Assembly: GCF_042643245.1 (NCBI RefSeq)
Contig: NZ_JBHRSK010000013.1
Span: 1 to 64,000 of the forward strand
Direction: 5' to 3'
DNA length: 64,000 bases
From: Acidimangrovimonas pyrenivorans
GTDB taxonomy: Bacteria; Pseudomonadota; Alphaproteobacteria; Rhodobacterales; Rhodobacteraceae
Part shown: one piece after another, positions 1 through 12,452 of the stretch
Layout: the number at the start of each line of letters is the position of its first letter
How positions within the stretch are numbered: the stretch's first letter is position 1
Notes under the pieces: generated by a model
Database searches by the model: none
What the model was told of the DNA's origin: nothing
What the model saw: only the letters and a program-made list of their open reading frames with translations
Made by a program: the position numbers and the translations under genes

Positions 1-160
1 GCATATCGACCTTCTAGGGTGCAAGCCCGATGATGAAGGTGTCAGCTTCACTGTTTGGCGGCTCGGTCAGCGATGACTGGAGCGCAAACAGAAGTGACTG
101 CGATCTTCGGATCGCAGGATGTGCGAAGGTTCAACGTCAAGGATACAGCGATAGCTGTTT
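1..160 (+). other. rRNA operon leader
   Basis: Transcribed leader ahead of the 16S gene. It contains a strong hairpin at about 97-118 (TGCGATC, loop TTCG, GATCGCA). A similar GATC-CTCG-GATC hairpin recurs in the 16S-23S spacer near 2262-2284. The operon promoter lies upstream of the window or is not recognisable here. Confidence 0.6.
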
Positions 161-1635
<1,475 letters not shown>

Positions 1636-1772
1636 GTTCCTGGCTCTTGCGAATGCGTGCATTCGCTTGACGTGGAACACTTAGCAGATCGCTTCTCAAG
1701 GCGATCACAAACGGATCAGGCCGTCCCCATATCTCTTCAGTTCGAAACTCACAGACCTACCGGTCTGTCCTT

Positions 1773-1849
<77 letters not shown>

Positions 1850-1904
1850 CTTTCCTTCGGGAAGGACAGGCCCTCAGGTAGCGTCGGCGGTAGGGCGCGC
1901 TTAA

Positions 1905-1980
1905 GGGGCGTTAGCTCAGCTGGGAGAGCACCTGCTTTGCAAGCAGGGGGTCATCGGTTCGATCCCGATACGCTCCACCA
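1905..1980 (+). tRNA. tRNA-Ala (TGC)
   Basis: A 76-nt cloverleaf with anticodon TGC in loop TT-TGC-AA, acceptor GGGGCGT/ACGCTCC and encoded CCA. Its last bases plus the following AAGCC are repeated about 65 bp downstream (see the duplication entry). Confidence 0.96.
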
Positions 1981-2363
1981 AGCCTTCGGCTTGGCGTCGC
2001 GTATCGATTTTGCGCCGCATCCCTTCGGGATGACACGCTCCACCAAGCCGGTCGTGAGACGGTTTCGATTAGATCGCTAAGCACTTGCGAGTGTTTAGCC
2101 GTCCAATCGGACGAACGTCCAAAGGCATCCGCAAGGATGCCGGACACAAGATTTGACATCGTTTAGAGAGATACACATCAGTATCGCCGATCCTTCCGAG
2201 TAGGGAAGGATCTCCGGTTCGACCGGGAAGGCGATATTGTCCAAGTCAAGTACACTAACCATGTGCGATCCTCGGATCGCACGCGTATCCCGTTCGTGAA
2301 CCAGCGACGGGATGCGGGAAAGTACTGCTTTTGATCCCGGGAGAAGCCTTGCTTTTCCTGGAT
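1981..2363 (+). other. 16S-23S spacer with 23S processing stalk
   Basis: Spacer of about 380 bp without a gene. It repeats the tRNA-Ala 3' end at 2034-2048. It also carries the 5' arm of the pre-23S processing stalk: 2360-2373 pairs perfectly with 5193-5206, and 2325-2336 (CTGCTTTTGATC) pairs with 5234-5245. GTCCAAGTC near 2239 pairs with GACTTGGAC near 5251. Such stalks are normally cut by RNase III. Confidence 0.75.
2034..2048 (+). repeat. duplicated tRNA-Ala 3' end
   Basis: The string ACGCTCCACCAAGCC, which is the tRNA-Ala 3' acceptor, CCA and flank at 1970-1984, occurs again here without the rest of the tRNA. It looks like a local duplication within the rRNA spacer. Confidence 0.7.
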
Positions 2364-2364
2364 C

Positions 2365-5203
<2,839 letters not shown>

Positions 5204-5379
5204 TCCAGCAGAAGCAAGACTTCCGCTATCCCAGATCAAAAGCAGAACATGACTTGGACATAAGTGACCAACCCCTTCGAACCAGGCGCCGGCCATGACT
5301 TCAGGACAAGCTCCCGAAGTCGCGCCAACCGGCCTCAAGCAGCGAAGCGGTAGGCCACGCATTCAGTGTTTCTTCCTCG
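5204..5379 (+). other. 23S-5S spacer
   Basis: Short spacer that carries the 3' arm of the 23S processing stalk (5193-5206 and 5234-5245 pair with the 16S-23S spacer). I see no gene in it. Confidence 0.6.
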
Positions 5380-5496
5380 GTTTGGTGGTCATAGCGCGAG
5401 CAAAACACCCGATCCCATCCCGAACTCGGCCGTTAAGTGCCGCCGCGCCGATGGTACTGCGTCTCAAGACGTGGGAGAGTAGGTCGCCGCCAAACC
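5380..5496 (+). rRNA. rrf: 5S ribosomal RNA
   Basis: About 117 nt with the terminal helix GTTTGGTGGT/GCCGCCAAAC and the conserved CCCGATCCCATCCCGAACTC loop. It lies downstream of the 23S gene in the expected place. Confidence 0.95.
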
Positions 5497-5600
5497 TAGA
5501 AAGAAACACTGCGCCTCAAGCTACCAAAGCGACAGGCAATAACGTATCTCTCCAAAACGATGAAAAACCCCGATCGCAAAAAAAGCCCTCGGGGCCCTGT

Positions 5601-5677
<77 letters not shown>

Positions 5678-5703
5678 AAATCTCAACACCAGATCAACAC
5701 GTC

Positions 5704-5726
5704 GGCGCCCTTTGGGGCGCCTGTTG
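5704..5726 (+). terminator. probable rRNA operon terminator
   Basis: A GC-rich hairpin GGCGCCC-TTTG-GGGCGCC followed by a weak T stretch (TGTTG), placed 26 bp after tRNA-fMet. The T tract is poor, so termination may be partly factor-dependent. Confidence 0.5.
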
Positions 5727-5786
5727 CATGCATGCCTGGCGCATGCGGTGACGACGGTCGAGAACCACCCCGCCTCCGTGCCTCTC

Positions 5787-5895
5787 CTATCGTGGACCCG
5801 AGGTACAGGGCCGTCCGTCAAGCAGCGCAACCTGCCGCAGCTTCGCGACAATCTCTTCCGGGGTGCGAGGCCTTCCTCGGATCAGGGGCGGAACG
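5787..5895 (-). pseudogene. IS3-family transposase OrfA N-terminal remnant
   Basis: Read on the minus strand, this stretch encodes RTPEEIVAKLRQV followed by a short out-of-family tail and a stop. The EEIVAKLRQV block is typical of the start of IS3-group OrfA proteins. No proper start codon, no OrfB and no terminal inverted repeats were found. The rest of the 5.73-6.04 kb interval holds nothing I can recognise. Confidence 0.5.
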
Positions 5896-6039
5896 CCCCT
5901 CCAATGTCGTTTGTTTGCCGTCCCTGGCCTTCCGTTTCCCAAGCATGGCGCTGGACCAGATCAGCGGCAGAGGCTCGGGGGAGGCTCAGGGCGTTTCCTG
6001 ACCCGTATCCCGGCGGAAGGAGCGCCGTCGGCGCTCGCG

Positions 6040-9000
6040 TCAGAGCGTCTCGAGCAGGGGCGCGACTTTCGCCCGCGCCTCTTGCGCCGCCGCTTCCTTC
6101 ACCGGCCCGTAGCCGCGGATCTCGAGCGGCTGGGCGAGGATCTGTTGCCAGGTCTCGAAGCTGCCGCCGTCGCGCCCGGCGCGGGCCAGCAGGTCCTCGT
6201 ACCAGGCGATCAGCGCGCGCTCCATCCGGCGTTCGGCGGTATGGCCGAAGGGGTCGAAGGCCGTGCCGCGCAGCGTCTTCATTTTCGCCAGCACCGGGAA
6301 GACCGGGCGCAGCCACGATCCGAACTGGCGCTTGCGCGGCCGGCCGCGGGCGTCGCGACCGGGCAGGAGCGGCGGGGCGAGGTGGTATTTCAGCTTCGCC
6401 CCGTCCTCGAACTCCGCGGCGATGCGCTTGGCGAAGCCGGGGTCGCTGTGCAGCCGGGCGACCTCGTATTCGTCCTTGTAGGCCATCAGCTTGAACAGCG
6501 CCTTGGCGGCGACCTCCTTCAGCTCCGCCGGCAGCGGCGCCAGCGCCTTCTGGTAACGCGCGGCATAGGCGGCGTCCTGATAGTCGGTCAGGAAGGCCGC
6601 GCGGGCCGAGATCAGCTCCTCGACCGTCCGCTCGGGCTGCGGCCTGTCGCCGGTGACCTCGCGCAGCAGGTCGGGGTCGGTGCTGGCCAGCCGGCCGATG
6701 GCCAGCGCCTTGCGGTTCTTCTCGGGCACGACGCCGTTGAGCTCGATCGCGCGTTCGAGCGCGGCGAGCGAGACCGGCACCAGACCGGCCTGCCAGGCGA
6801 AGCCCAGCATGATGACATTGGCGAAGACGCTGTCGCCCAGCAGCTTCTCGGCCAGCTTGTTGGCATCGACGGCCGACAGGTTCTGCACCCCGACCGCACC
6901 GGCAATCGCGCCGATCCGCTCGCCCACCTTCAGGCTGGCATCGCGGCGCAGCACGATGTCGCCGGTCGGCATCTCGGCCAGGTTGACCGCCGCCTTGGTG
7001 CCCGGCCGGTAGGCGATCGAGGCCTTGGGCGAGGAGGAGACGACGACGTCGCAGCCAATGAGCGCATCCGCCGCGCCCTTGTCGATACGCACCTGCTGGA
7101 TGTCCTCGGGCGTGGGGGCGAGGCGCAGGTAACTGATCACCGGGCCGAATTTCTGGGCGAAGCCGGTGAAGTCGAGCACGCTGGAGCCGCGCCCTTCGAG
7201 ATGCGCCGCCATGCTGATCAGCGCCCCGACCGTGACGACGCCGGTGCCACCGACCCCCGTCACCATCAGGTCATAGGGCTTCACCAGCGCCGGCAGCTCG
7301 GGTTCCGGCAGGGTCTGCAGCGCCGCCACCAGCTTCGACGAGGCTTTCGGCTGCGGCTTGCGCCGGGCCGCGCCCTCGACGGTGACGAAGCTGGGGCAAA
7401 AGCCGTTGAGACAGGAATAGTCCTTGTTGCAGGTCGACTGGTTGATCCGCCGCTTGGTGCCGAACTCGGTTTCCACCGGCTCGACGCTCAGGCAGTTGCT
7501 CTCGACCGAGCAGTCGCCGCAGCCCTCGCAGACCAGTTCGTTGATGACGACGAATTTCTGCGGGTCTTCCATCGTTCCGCGCTTGCGGCGCCGGCGCTTC
7601 TCGGTGGCGCAGGTCTGTTCGTAGATCAGGACCGAGACGCCGGGCACCTCGCGCAGCTCGCGCTGGACCGCGTCCAGCTGGTCGCGATGGTGGACGGTGG
7701 TGCCGGCGGGCAGGTCGCGGCGGTCGTATTTCCCGGGCAGGTCCGAGACCAGGGCGATGCGCTGCACGCCCTCGGCGCGGCAGCTCTGGGCGATGGCCTG
7801 CACCGAGACCGGGCCGTCGACCGGCTGGCCGCCCGTCATCGCCACGGCGTCGTTGTAGAGGATCTTGTAGGTGATGTTGGCGCCGGCGGCGACCGCCTGG
7901 CGGATCGCCATCGAGCCGGAGTGATACCACGTCCCTTCGCCGAGGTTCTGGAACACGTGGCCCTTGCCGGTGAATTTCGACGAGGCGGCCCAGTTGACGC
8001 CTTCGCCGCCCATCTGGATCAGCGACGAGGTCTCGCGGTTCATCCAGCTGGCCATGAAGTGGCAGCCGATCCCGGCCAGCGCCTTCGAGCCCTCGGGCAC
8101 CTTGGTCGAGCTGTTGTGCGGGCAGCCCGAGCAGAAATAGGGCGTGCGGGTGGCGCCGGGGATCTTGAGCAGGATCGGCTTCGGCGCGGTCAGCGCCCGG
8201 GCCTTCTCGGCGAAACCCTCGCCCGGGAACAGCGTCTCCAGCCGCGCCGCGACCACCGGCACCAGCATCAGCGGCGTCAGCTCTCCGGTCCAGGGCAGCA
8301 GCCGGTCGCCGTTCTCGTCGCGCTTGCCGACCATGCGCTCGGGCTTGTCGCCGGGCCAGTCGTAGAAATATTCCTTGAACTGGCTCTCGACGATGCCACG
8401 CTTCTCCTCGACCACCAGTACCTCGCGCTTGCCGCGGACGAAGTCGAGCGCCGACTTGCGCGCCAGCGGCCAGACCATGCCGACCTTGTAGATGTCGATC
8501 CCCAGCCGGCGGCAGGTCGCTTCGTCGACGCCCAGCAGCCGCAGCGCCTCCATCAGGTCGAGATGGGCCTTGCCGGCGGTGACGATGCCGAAGCTGGCCT
8601 CGGGCACGTCGTAAATGTGGCGGTCGATCGGGTTGGCCTCGGCGAAGGCGAGGACGGCGGCCTTCTTGTCCTCCATCCGCTCTTCGATCTGCGGCCCGGG
8701 CAGGTCGGGCCAGCGGTAGTGCAGGCCGGTGGCAGGCGGGGTGTAGTCGGGCTGTTTGAACTCGCGATCGGCCGGCAGCTGCACCGAGGCGGCGGATTCG
8801 ACGGTGTCGGAGATCGCCTTGAACCCGACCCACATGCCCGAAAAGCGCGACAGGGCGTAGCCGTATTCGCCAAAGGACAGGTATTCGGCCACCGAGGCCG
8901 GGGCCAGCGTCGGCATGAACCAGGACATGAAGGCGACGTCGGACTGGTGCGGCATCGAGGAGGAGACGCAGCCGTGGTCGTCGCCGGCCACCACCAGCAC

Positions 9001-9432
9001 CCCGCCATGGGGCGAGGAGCCGTAGGCGTTGCCGTGCTTGAGCGCGTCGCCCGAGCGGTCGACGCCCGGTCCCTTGCCATACCACATGCCGAAGACGCCC
9101 TCGACCTGGCGGTCGGGATCGGTTTCGACCTGCTGGCTGCCGAGGATAGCGGTGGCGGCGAGGTCTTCGTTCACCGCCGGCAGGAATTCGATGCCCGCGG
9201 TGTCGAGCTTCTTCTTCACCCGCCACATCTCGAGATCGAGCCCGCCCAGCGGCGAGCCGCGATAGCCCGAGACGAGGCCGCCGGTCTTCAACCCCGCCTG
9301 CCTGTCACGCCGCGCCTGATCGAGCACGACCCGCACCAGCGCCTGGGTGCCGGTCAGGAAGACACGGCCCGAGGTCTTTTCATAGCGGTCGGAAAGCTCG
9401 TAGGGGGCGAGCGGCAGTTTCTGTTCGGTCAT
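6040..9432 (-). CDS. indolepyruvate ferredoxin oxidoreductase, fused alpha/gamma-type
   Basis: A 1130-residue enzyme expected to oxidise indolepyruvate or related aryl/branched 2-oxoacids to acyl-CoA with ferredoxin reduction, using thiamine diphosphate and Fe-S clusters. The N-terminal half has a pyruvate-oxidoreductase-like region (SGYRGSPLGGLDLEMW), then a TPP-binding region (GIGCHFMASWM...GGEGVNW). A cysteine motif CEGCGDCSVESNC marks a ferredoxin-type cluster. The C-terminal third is the gamma-type catalytic region (VTGVGGTGVVTVGALI). The start at 9432 has an AGGAGG ribosome site 7 bases upstream. It is divergent from an Lrp-type gene that probably regulates it. The length matches the long fused family of Proteobacteria. 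Confidence 0.93.
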   Translation of the reverse strand: MTEQKLPLAPYELSDRYEKTSGRVFLTGTQALVRVVLDQARRDRQAGLKTGGLVSGYRGSPLGGLDLEMWRVKKKLDTAGIEFLPAVNEDLAATAILGSQQVETDPDRQVEGVFGMWYGKGPGVDRSGDALKHGNAYGSSPHGGVLVVAGDDHGCVSSSMPHQSDVAFMSWFMPTLAPASVAEYLSFGEYGYALSRFSGMWVGFKAISDTVESAASVQLPADREFKQPDYTPPATGLHYRWPDLPGPQIEERMEDKKAAVLAFAEANPIDRHIYDVPEASFGIVTAGKAHLDLMEALRLLGVDEATCRRLGIDIYKVGMVWPLARKSALDFVRGKREVLVVEEKRGIVESQFKEYFYDWPGDKPERMVGKRDENGDRLLPWTGELTPLMLVPVVAARLETLFPGEGFAEKARALTAPKPILLKIPGATRTPYFCSGCPHNSSTKVPEGSKALAGIGCHFMASWMNRETSSLIQMGGEGVNWAASSKFTGKGHVFQNLGEGTWYHSGSMAIRQAVAAGANITYKILYNDAVAMTGGQPVDGPVSVQAIAQSCRAEGVQRIALVSDLPGKYDRRDLPAGTTVHHRDQLDAVQRELREVPGVSVLIYEQTCATEKRRRRKRGTMEDPQKFVVINELVCEGCGDCSVESNCLSVEPVETEFGTKRRINQSTCNKDYSCLNGFCPSFVTVEGAARRKPQPKASSKLVAALQTLPEPELPALVKPYDLMVTGVGGTGVVTVGALISMAAHLEGRGSSVLDFTGFAQKFGPVISYLRLAPTPEDIQQVRIDKGAADALIGCDVVVSSSPKASIAYRPGTKAAVNLAEMPTGDIVLRRDASLKVGERIGAIAGAVGVQNLSAVDANKLAEKLLGDSVFANVIMLGFAWQAGLVPVSLAALERAIELNGVVPEKNRKALAIGRLASTDPDLLREVTGDRPQPERTVEELISARAAFLTDYQDAAYAARYQKALAPLPAELKEVAAKALFKLMAYKDEYEVARLHSDPGFAKRIAAEFEDGAKLKYHLAPPLLPGRDARGRPRKRQFGSWLRPVFPVLAKMKTLRGTAFDPFGHTAERRMERALIAWYEDLLARAGRDGGSFETWQQILAQPLEIRGYGPVKEAAAQEARAKVAPLLETL

Positions 9433-9555
9433 CGGCGATCCTCCTGCGCGGAGTCTACGCCTGTCGGGCCGGGAGGGGATTTCATTCGTTGCGGCTTTTG
9501 TCGAAAATCTGGTAGCCTGTTCCGGATAGTCGCTGTTCACGGGAAGAAGCTGCCA

Positions 9556-10026
9556 ATGACGGGGTTCGAGCTGACGGATCAGGACCGCCGGATTCTGGCG
9601 CTGCTACAGCGCGACGGGCGGATCTCGAACCAGGATCTGGCCGAACGCACGGCGATGTCGACCTCGGCCTGCTGGCGCCGGGTCAAGGCGCTGGAGGAGG
9701 CGGGGATCATCGCCCGCTACGTCGCGCTGGTCGATGCGCGCCGGGCCGGCATGGCCTTCCACGCCATCGTCCTGGTCAAGCTCAGCCGCCACAGCCGCGA
9801 CCACGTGGTGAATTTCATCGCCGAGGTGCAGCGGCGCGAGGAAGTGCTGGACTGCTTCGCCACCACCGGCGAGTCCGACTACCACCTGCGGGTGCTGTGC
9901 CCCGACCTCGACGCCTATAACGACTTTCTCGACAATTTCCTCTTCGGCCTGCCCGGCGTCGCCAATGTCCACACCAACATGGTGCTGAAGCAGATCAAGC
10001 ACGAAACGGCGGTGAGTTTCGGGTGA
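9556..10026 (+). CDS. Lrp/AsnC-family transcriptional regulator
   Basis: A 156-residue protein with an N-terminal winged helix (LTDQDRRILALLQRDGRISN, then the recognition-helix region MSTSACWRRVKALEEAG) and a C-terminal RAM/AsnC ligand-binding domain (VLDCFATTGESDYHLRVLCPD). It is the usual length for the family. It is transcribed away from the indolepyruvate oxidoreductase gene across a 123-bp gap, so it likely senses an amino acid or its oxoacid and controls that gene. The effector cannot be told from sequence. Confidence 0.92.
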   Translation: MTGFELTDQDRRILALLQRDGRISNQDLAERTAMSTSACWRRVKALEEAGIIARYVALVDARRAGMAFHAIVLVKLSRHSRDHVVNFIAEVQRREEVLDCFATTGESDYHLRVLCPDLDAYNDFLDNFLFGLPGVANVHTNMVLKQIKHETAVSFG

Positions 10027-10110
10027 CGGCGTGGGCCGAAGCGGGGACGCCACGCGTCGACCGAGCCGGCTTTCAGATCTTGCCCAACCATGCGGCAAGA
10101 TACGAGAAGA

Positions 10111-10295
10111 GCGGGGCGAGTGCCTGCTCGTGGGGTGGCGCTCGCAACAGTAGACCGGCGCGCTTCATGGCTGCCAGGTTCCTCCGCCATACGAACTCAG
10201 CGCGAGGATGGCCAAGGCGCCAGCCCGCCGGGGCGGGCAGGCGCTCGCCCTGCGCGGTTCCGGCGCGCACCGGGCGGGGTGCTCGGGGCACGAAA
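10111..10295 (+). repeat. dispersed repeat, copy A
   Basis: A non-coding GC-rich stretch between convergent genes. It matches, in inverted orientation, 30870-31048. The best block is GCCAGCCCGCCGGGGCGGGC followed by AGGCGCTCGCCCTGCGCG near 10219-10257. Another block, GGGCGAGTGCCTGC(T/C)CGTGGGGTGGCGCTCGCA, is shared at about 10114-10146. I saw no open reading frame shared by both copies. Confidence 0.75.
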
Positions 10296-10347
10296 GGTTG
10301 CTTCGGCTTGCCGATTGTCCAAATCGACTTAGCCGTCAATCCACCCG

Positions 10348-11412
10348 TTACAGCGGCACGATATGGTGGTCCCAGCTGCGCGGCGCCTTGGTGTGGCCGG
10401 TGAAGCGGCCGTGCTCGACCGTGGCGAAGGTGCCCAGCCCGTCGGTCACCACCAGCGCCCGGCCCTCGGCCGCCAGACCGCAGACATCGGTGCGGCGCAG
10501 CTCTTCCAGGTAGCGCCCCTTGGCGTCGAAGATCTGCACCCGTCCGCCCCAGGGCGAGGAGATGGCGACCCGGCTGTCGCGGGCGAAGAAACTGACCGAG
10601 CCGACATAGCCCTTCATCGCGAAATGCCGCTCTCCGGCCTGCGCCCAGACCGGCGCCGCATCGCCCAGCCGGTGCAGCCCCAGCAGCGGCGGCGTCTCGA
10701 GCAGGTCGCCCTGCCATTGCATGGCAAAGGCGACGAGGCCGGTGGCGCTGATCGAGACATGTCGGATCGACTGCATGTGATGGGCGGGGGCGATCTGCTG
10801 GCGCAGGGTTCCGTCCGGGGCGACATAGCTCAGGTTCGGCGCCATGGTCGGGATGTTCAGCTTCTCGCGCCCGCCGGGCTGGGTGTGGATACCGCCATTG
10901 GCGACCACCAGCAGCTCCGAGCCCGGCATCCGCCGGATCTCGTGCGGGCCGATCCCGTGCGAGGGGATGTCACCCACTCGCCGATAGCCCGCGTTGCGGT
11001 CCCAGAGCCCGATCCGGCCCTCGCCGGTCTCGGCGATCACCTCCGAGGTGTAGAGCCTGTCGCCGCCGAGCGAGAACGCCCCGTGGCCGTTGAAGGCCCG
11101 GCCCTCGGGCGCCGCCAGCCGGTGCCTGACGTGGCCGCCGACGCAGCTGAGCACGAGGGCATAGGTGCCGGGGCGGCGGGCGAAGACCACCGCCTCGGGC
11201 CGCTCGGGATGGGCGGCGCCGGCATGGCCGCGGCCGGGCAGGGGAACGCGGAACAGGTCCTCGCCGCGGGCGGTCAGGCCGAACAGAGCATAGGCGCCAT
11301 TGCGTTCACGTGCGGCGGCGAGGAAGGCGGGGCTGCCGGCATCGGCCCAGCTCAGCCGCGGCATGGCCGAGGCGGCGAGCAGGGTGCCGAGGAAGCGGCG
11401 TCGGTCGGTCAT
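10348..11412 (-). CDS. DUF1513 periplasmic protein
   Basis: A 354-residue protein beginning MTDRRRFLGTLLAASAM, a twin-arginine-like export signal ahead of WADA, so a periplasmic location is likely. The body is beta-propeller-like, with repeated hydrophobic strands (GHGAFSLGGDRLYTSE, GIGPHEIRRMPGSELLVVANGG) and matches the DUF1513 family as I know it. It is the last gene of an imelysin / di-heme / imelysin / DUF1513 operon, a combination seen in many Proteobacteria and linked to iron-regulated surface or periplasmic functions. The molecular role is unknown. Confidence 0.85.
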   Translation of the reverse strand: MTDRRRFLGTLLAASAMPRLSWADAGSPAFLAAARERNGAYALFGLTARGEDLFRVPLPGRGHAGAAHPERPEAVVFARRPGTYALVLSCVGGHVRHRLAAPEGRAFNGHGAFSLGGDRLYTSEVIAETGEGRIGLWDRNAGYRRVGDIPSHGIGPHEIRRMPGSELLVVANGGIHTQPGGREKLNIPTMAPNLSYVAPDGTLRQQIAPAHHMQSIRHVSISATGLVAFAMQWQGDLLETPPLLGLHRLGDAAPVWAQAGERHFAMKGYVGSVSFFARDSRVAISSPWGGRVQIFDAKGRYLEELRRTDVCGLAAEGRALVVTDGLGTFATVEHGRFTGHTKAPRSWDHHIVPL

Positions 11413-11423
11413 CTGTCCCTCCT

Positions 11424-12452
11424 TCAGTCGCCGTCGAAGGCGTTCAGGCCCATGGTGACGCCGAGCGCGGCACTCAGTTCCTGGTTCACCTCCTCGCGCA
11501 GCATGGTCAGCGCGGTCTGCAGCGCCTCGATGCGGAAGCGCCGCTCGGGGTCGGTGACGCCGGCGAAGACGGGCTCGTCCAGCTTGCCGGCCATCCAGCG
11601 CACGCGCTCGAAATCCTCGCGGGTCAGGGTGTCCTTGTCCGGGCCCGGCACCAGCGCCTTGGCCAGCGCCTCATGGGCGGCCAGCGACAGTTGCAGATTG
11701 CGCAGCGAGCGGCCGGAATGGCGGCTCTCGGCCCGCGTGGGGCGCGGGCGGTCGAAGGTGCCCAGCGGTTCGCCCAGCCTTTCGTCGATGTCGAACTGCA
11801 TGCTGGTCAGCAGCGCGGTGAAGATCGCCTGCCGCGCCTCCGAGGGATCGAGGAAACGCTCGTTGTCGTCGGCGCCGGCCGTGCGCATGATCTGGGCGAA
11901 GCTCTCGCGCCATTGCCGGTCGACATCGGCGGCGACATTGGCAAGGTCGGCGCTGGCCGCCCGGACCAGGGTGCAGCCGGGATCGCCGGCGCCGTATTTC
12001 GAGAAGGCGGGATCGTAGAGCATCGCCTCGACGGCATAGAGGCCGCGGGCGGCGACCGACTCGGCCTGGTAGCGGTCCGGTGCCTTCAGGATCGGGTCGG
12101 CGCCGGTCAGGATGCGCTTCAGCGCCCGGCGGCGGTGGCCGTTGCGATCGGGCCAATAGGCGATCGCCTGGCGCCGGCCACCGTCTTCCAGCGGGCCGAA
12201 GCGGAAATCCTGCACCTGCAGCCAGGCATCCATGGCGCCGTTCCAGGCCTTGCGGAGTTCGGCGTTGTCGGGCCGGCAATCGGCCTTGGCGGCGGCGGCA
12301 AGCCCGGCGGTGACGGTCTTGAACGCGGCGATCTTCGGCAGCACCAGCGTGTCGAGCACGCGGTCGACCACCGGGTCGGCGGCGCTTGCCGTGCCCGGCA
12401 GCAGCAGGGCGCAGGCGGTGAGGGCGGGGGCGAGAAGTCGGGAGATACGCAT
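11424..12452 (-). CDS. imelysin-family periplasmic protein (second copy)
   Basis: A 342-residue protein with a Sec signal peptide (MRISRLLAPALTACALLLPG, then TASAADP). It has an imelysin/ICMP-like alpha-helical body with paired WNGAMDAWLQVQDFRFG-type helices. Imelysin proteins are periplasmic or surface proteins thought to act in iron acquisition. The ATG overlaps the stop of the upstream di-heme gene (TGATG), implying translational coupling. The GxHxxE signature seen in the first imelysin is not obvious here, where the corresponding place reads ARGLYAVEAML, so the metal-binding function may differ between the two paralogues. Confidence 0.85.
   Translation of the reverse strand: MRISRLLAPALTACALLLPGTASAADPVVDRVLDTLVLPKIAAFKTVTAGLAAAAKADCRPDNAELRKAWNGAMDAWLQVQDFRFGPLEDGGRRQAIAYWPDRNGHRRRALKRILTGADPILKAPDRYQAESVAARGLYAVEAMLYDPAFSKYGAGDPGCTLVRAASADLANVAADVDRQWRESFAQIMRTAGADDNERFLDPSEARQAIFTALLTSMQFDIDERLGEPLGTFDRPRPTRAESRHSGRSLRNLQLSLAAHEALAKALVPGPDKDTLTREDFERVRWMAGKLDEPVFAGVTDPERRFRIEALQTALTMLREEVNQELSAALGVTMGLNAFDGD

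Noticed and set aside
5863..10026. 1387-residue plus-strand open frame ending in the Lrp-type gene
   Set aside because: Its first 1200 residues are antisense to the indolepyruvate oxidoreductase and have a low-complexity Arg/Gly/Asp composition. Only the last 156 residues are a real protein.
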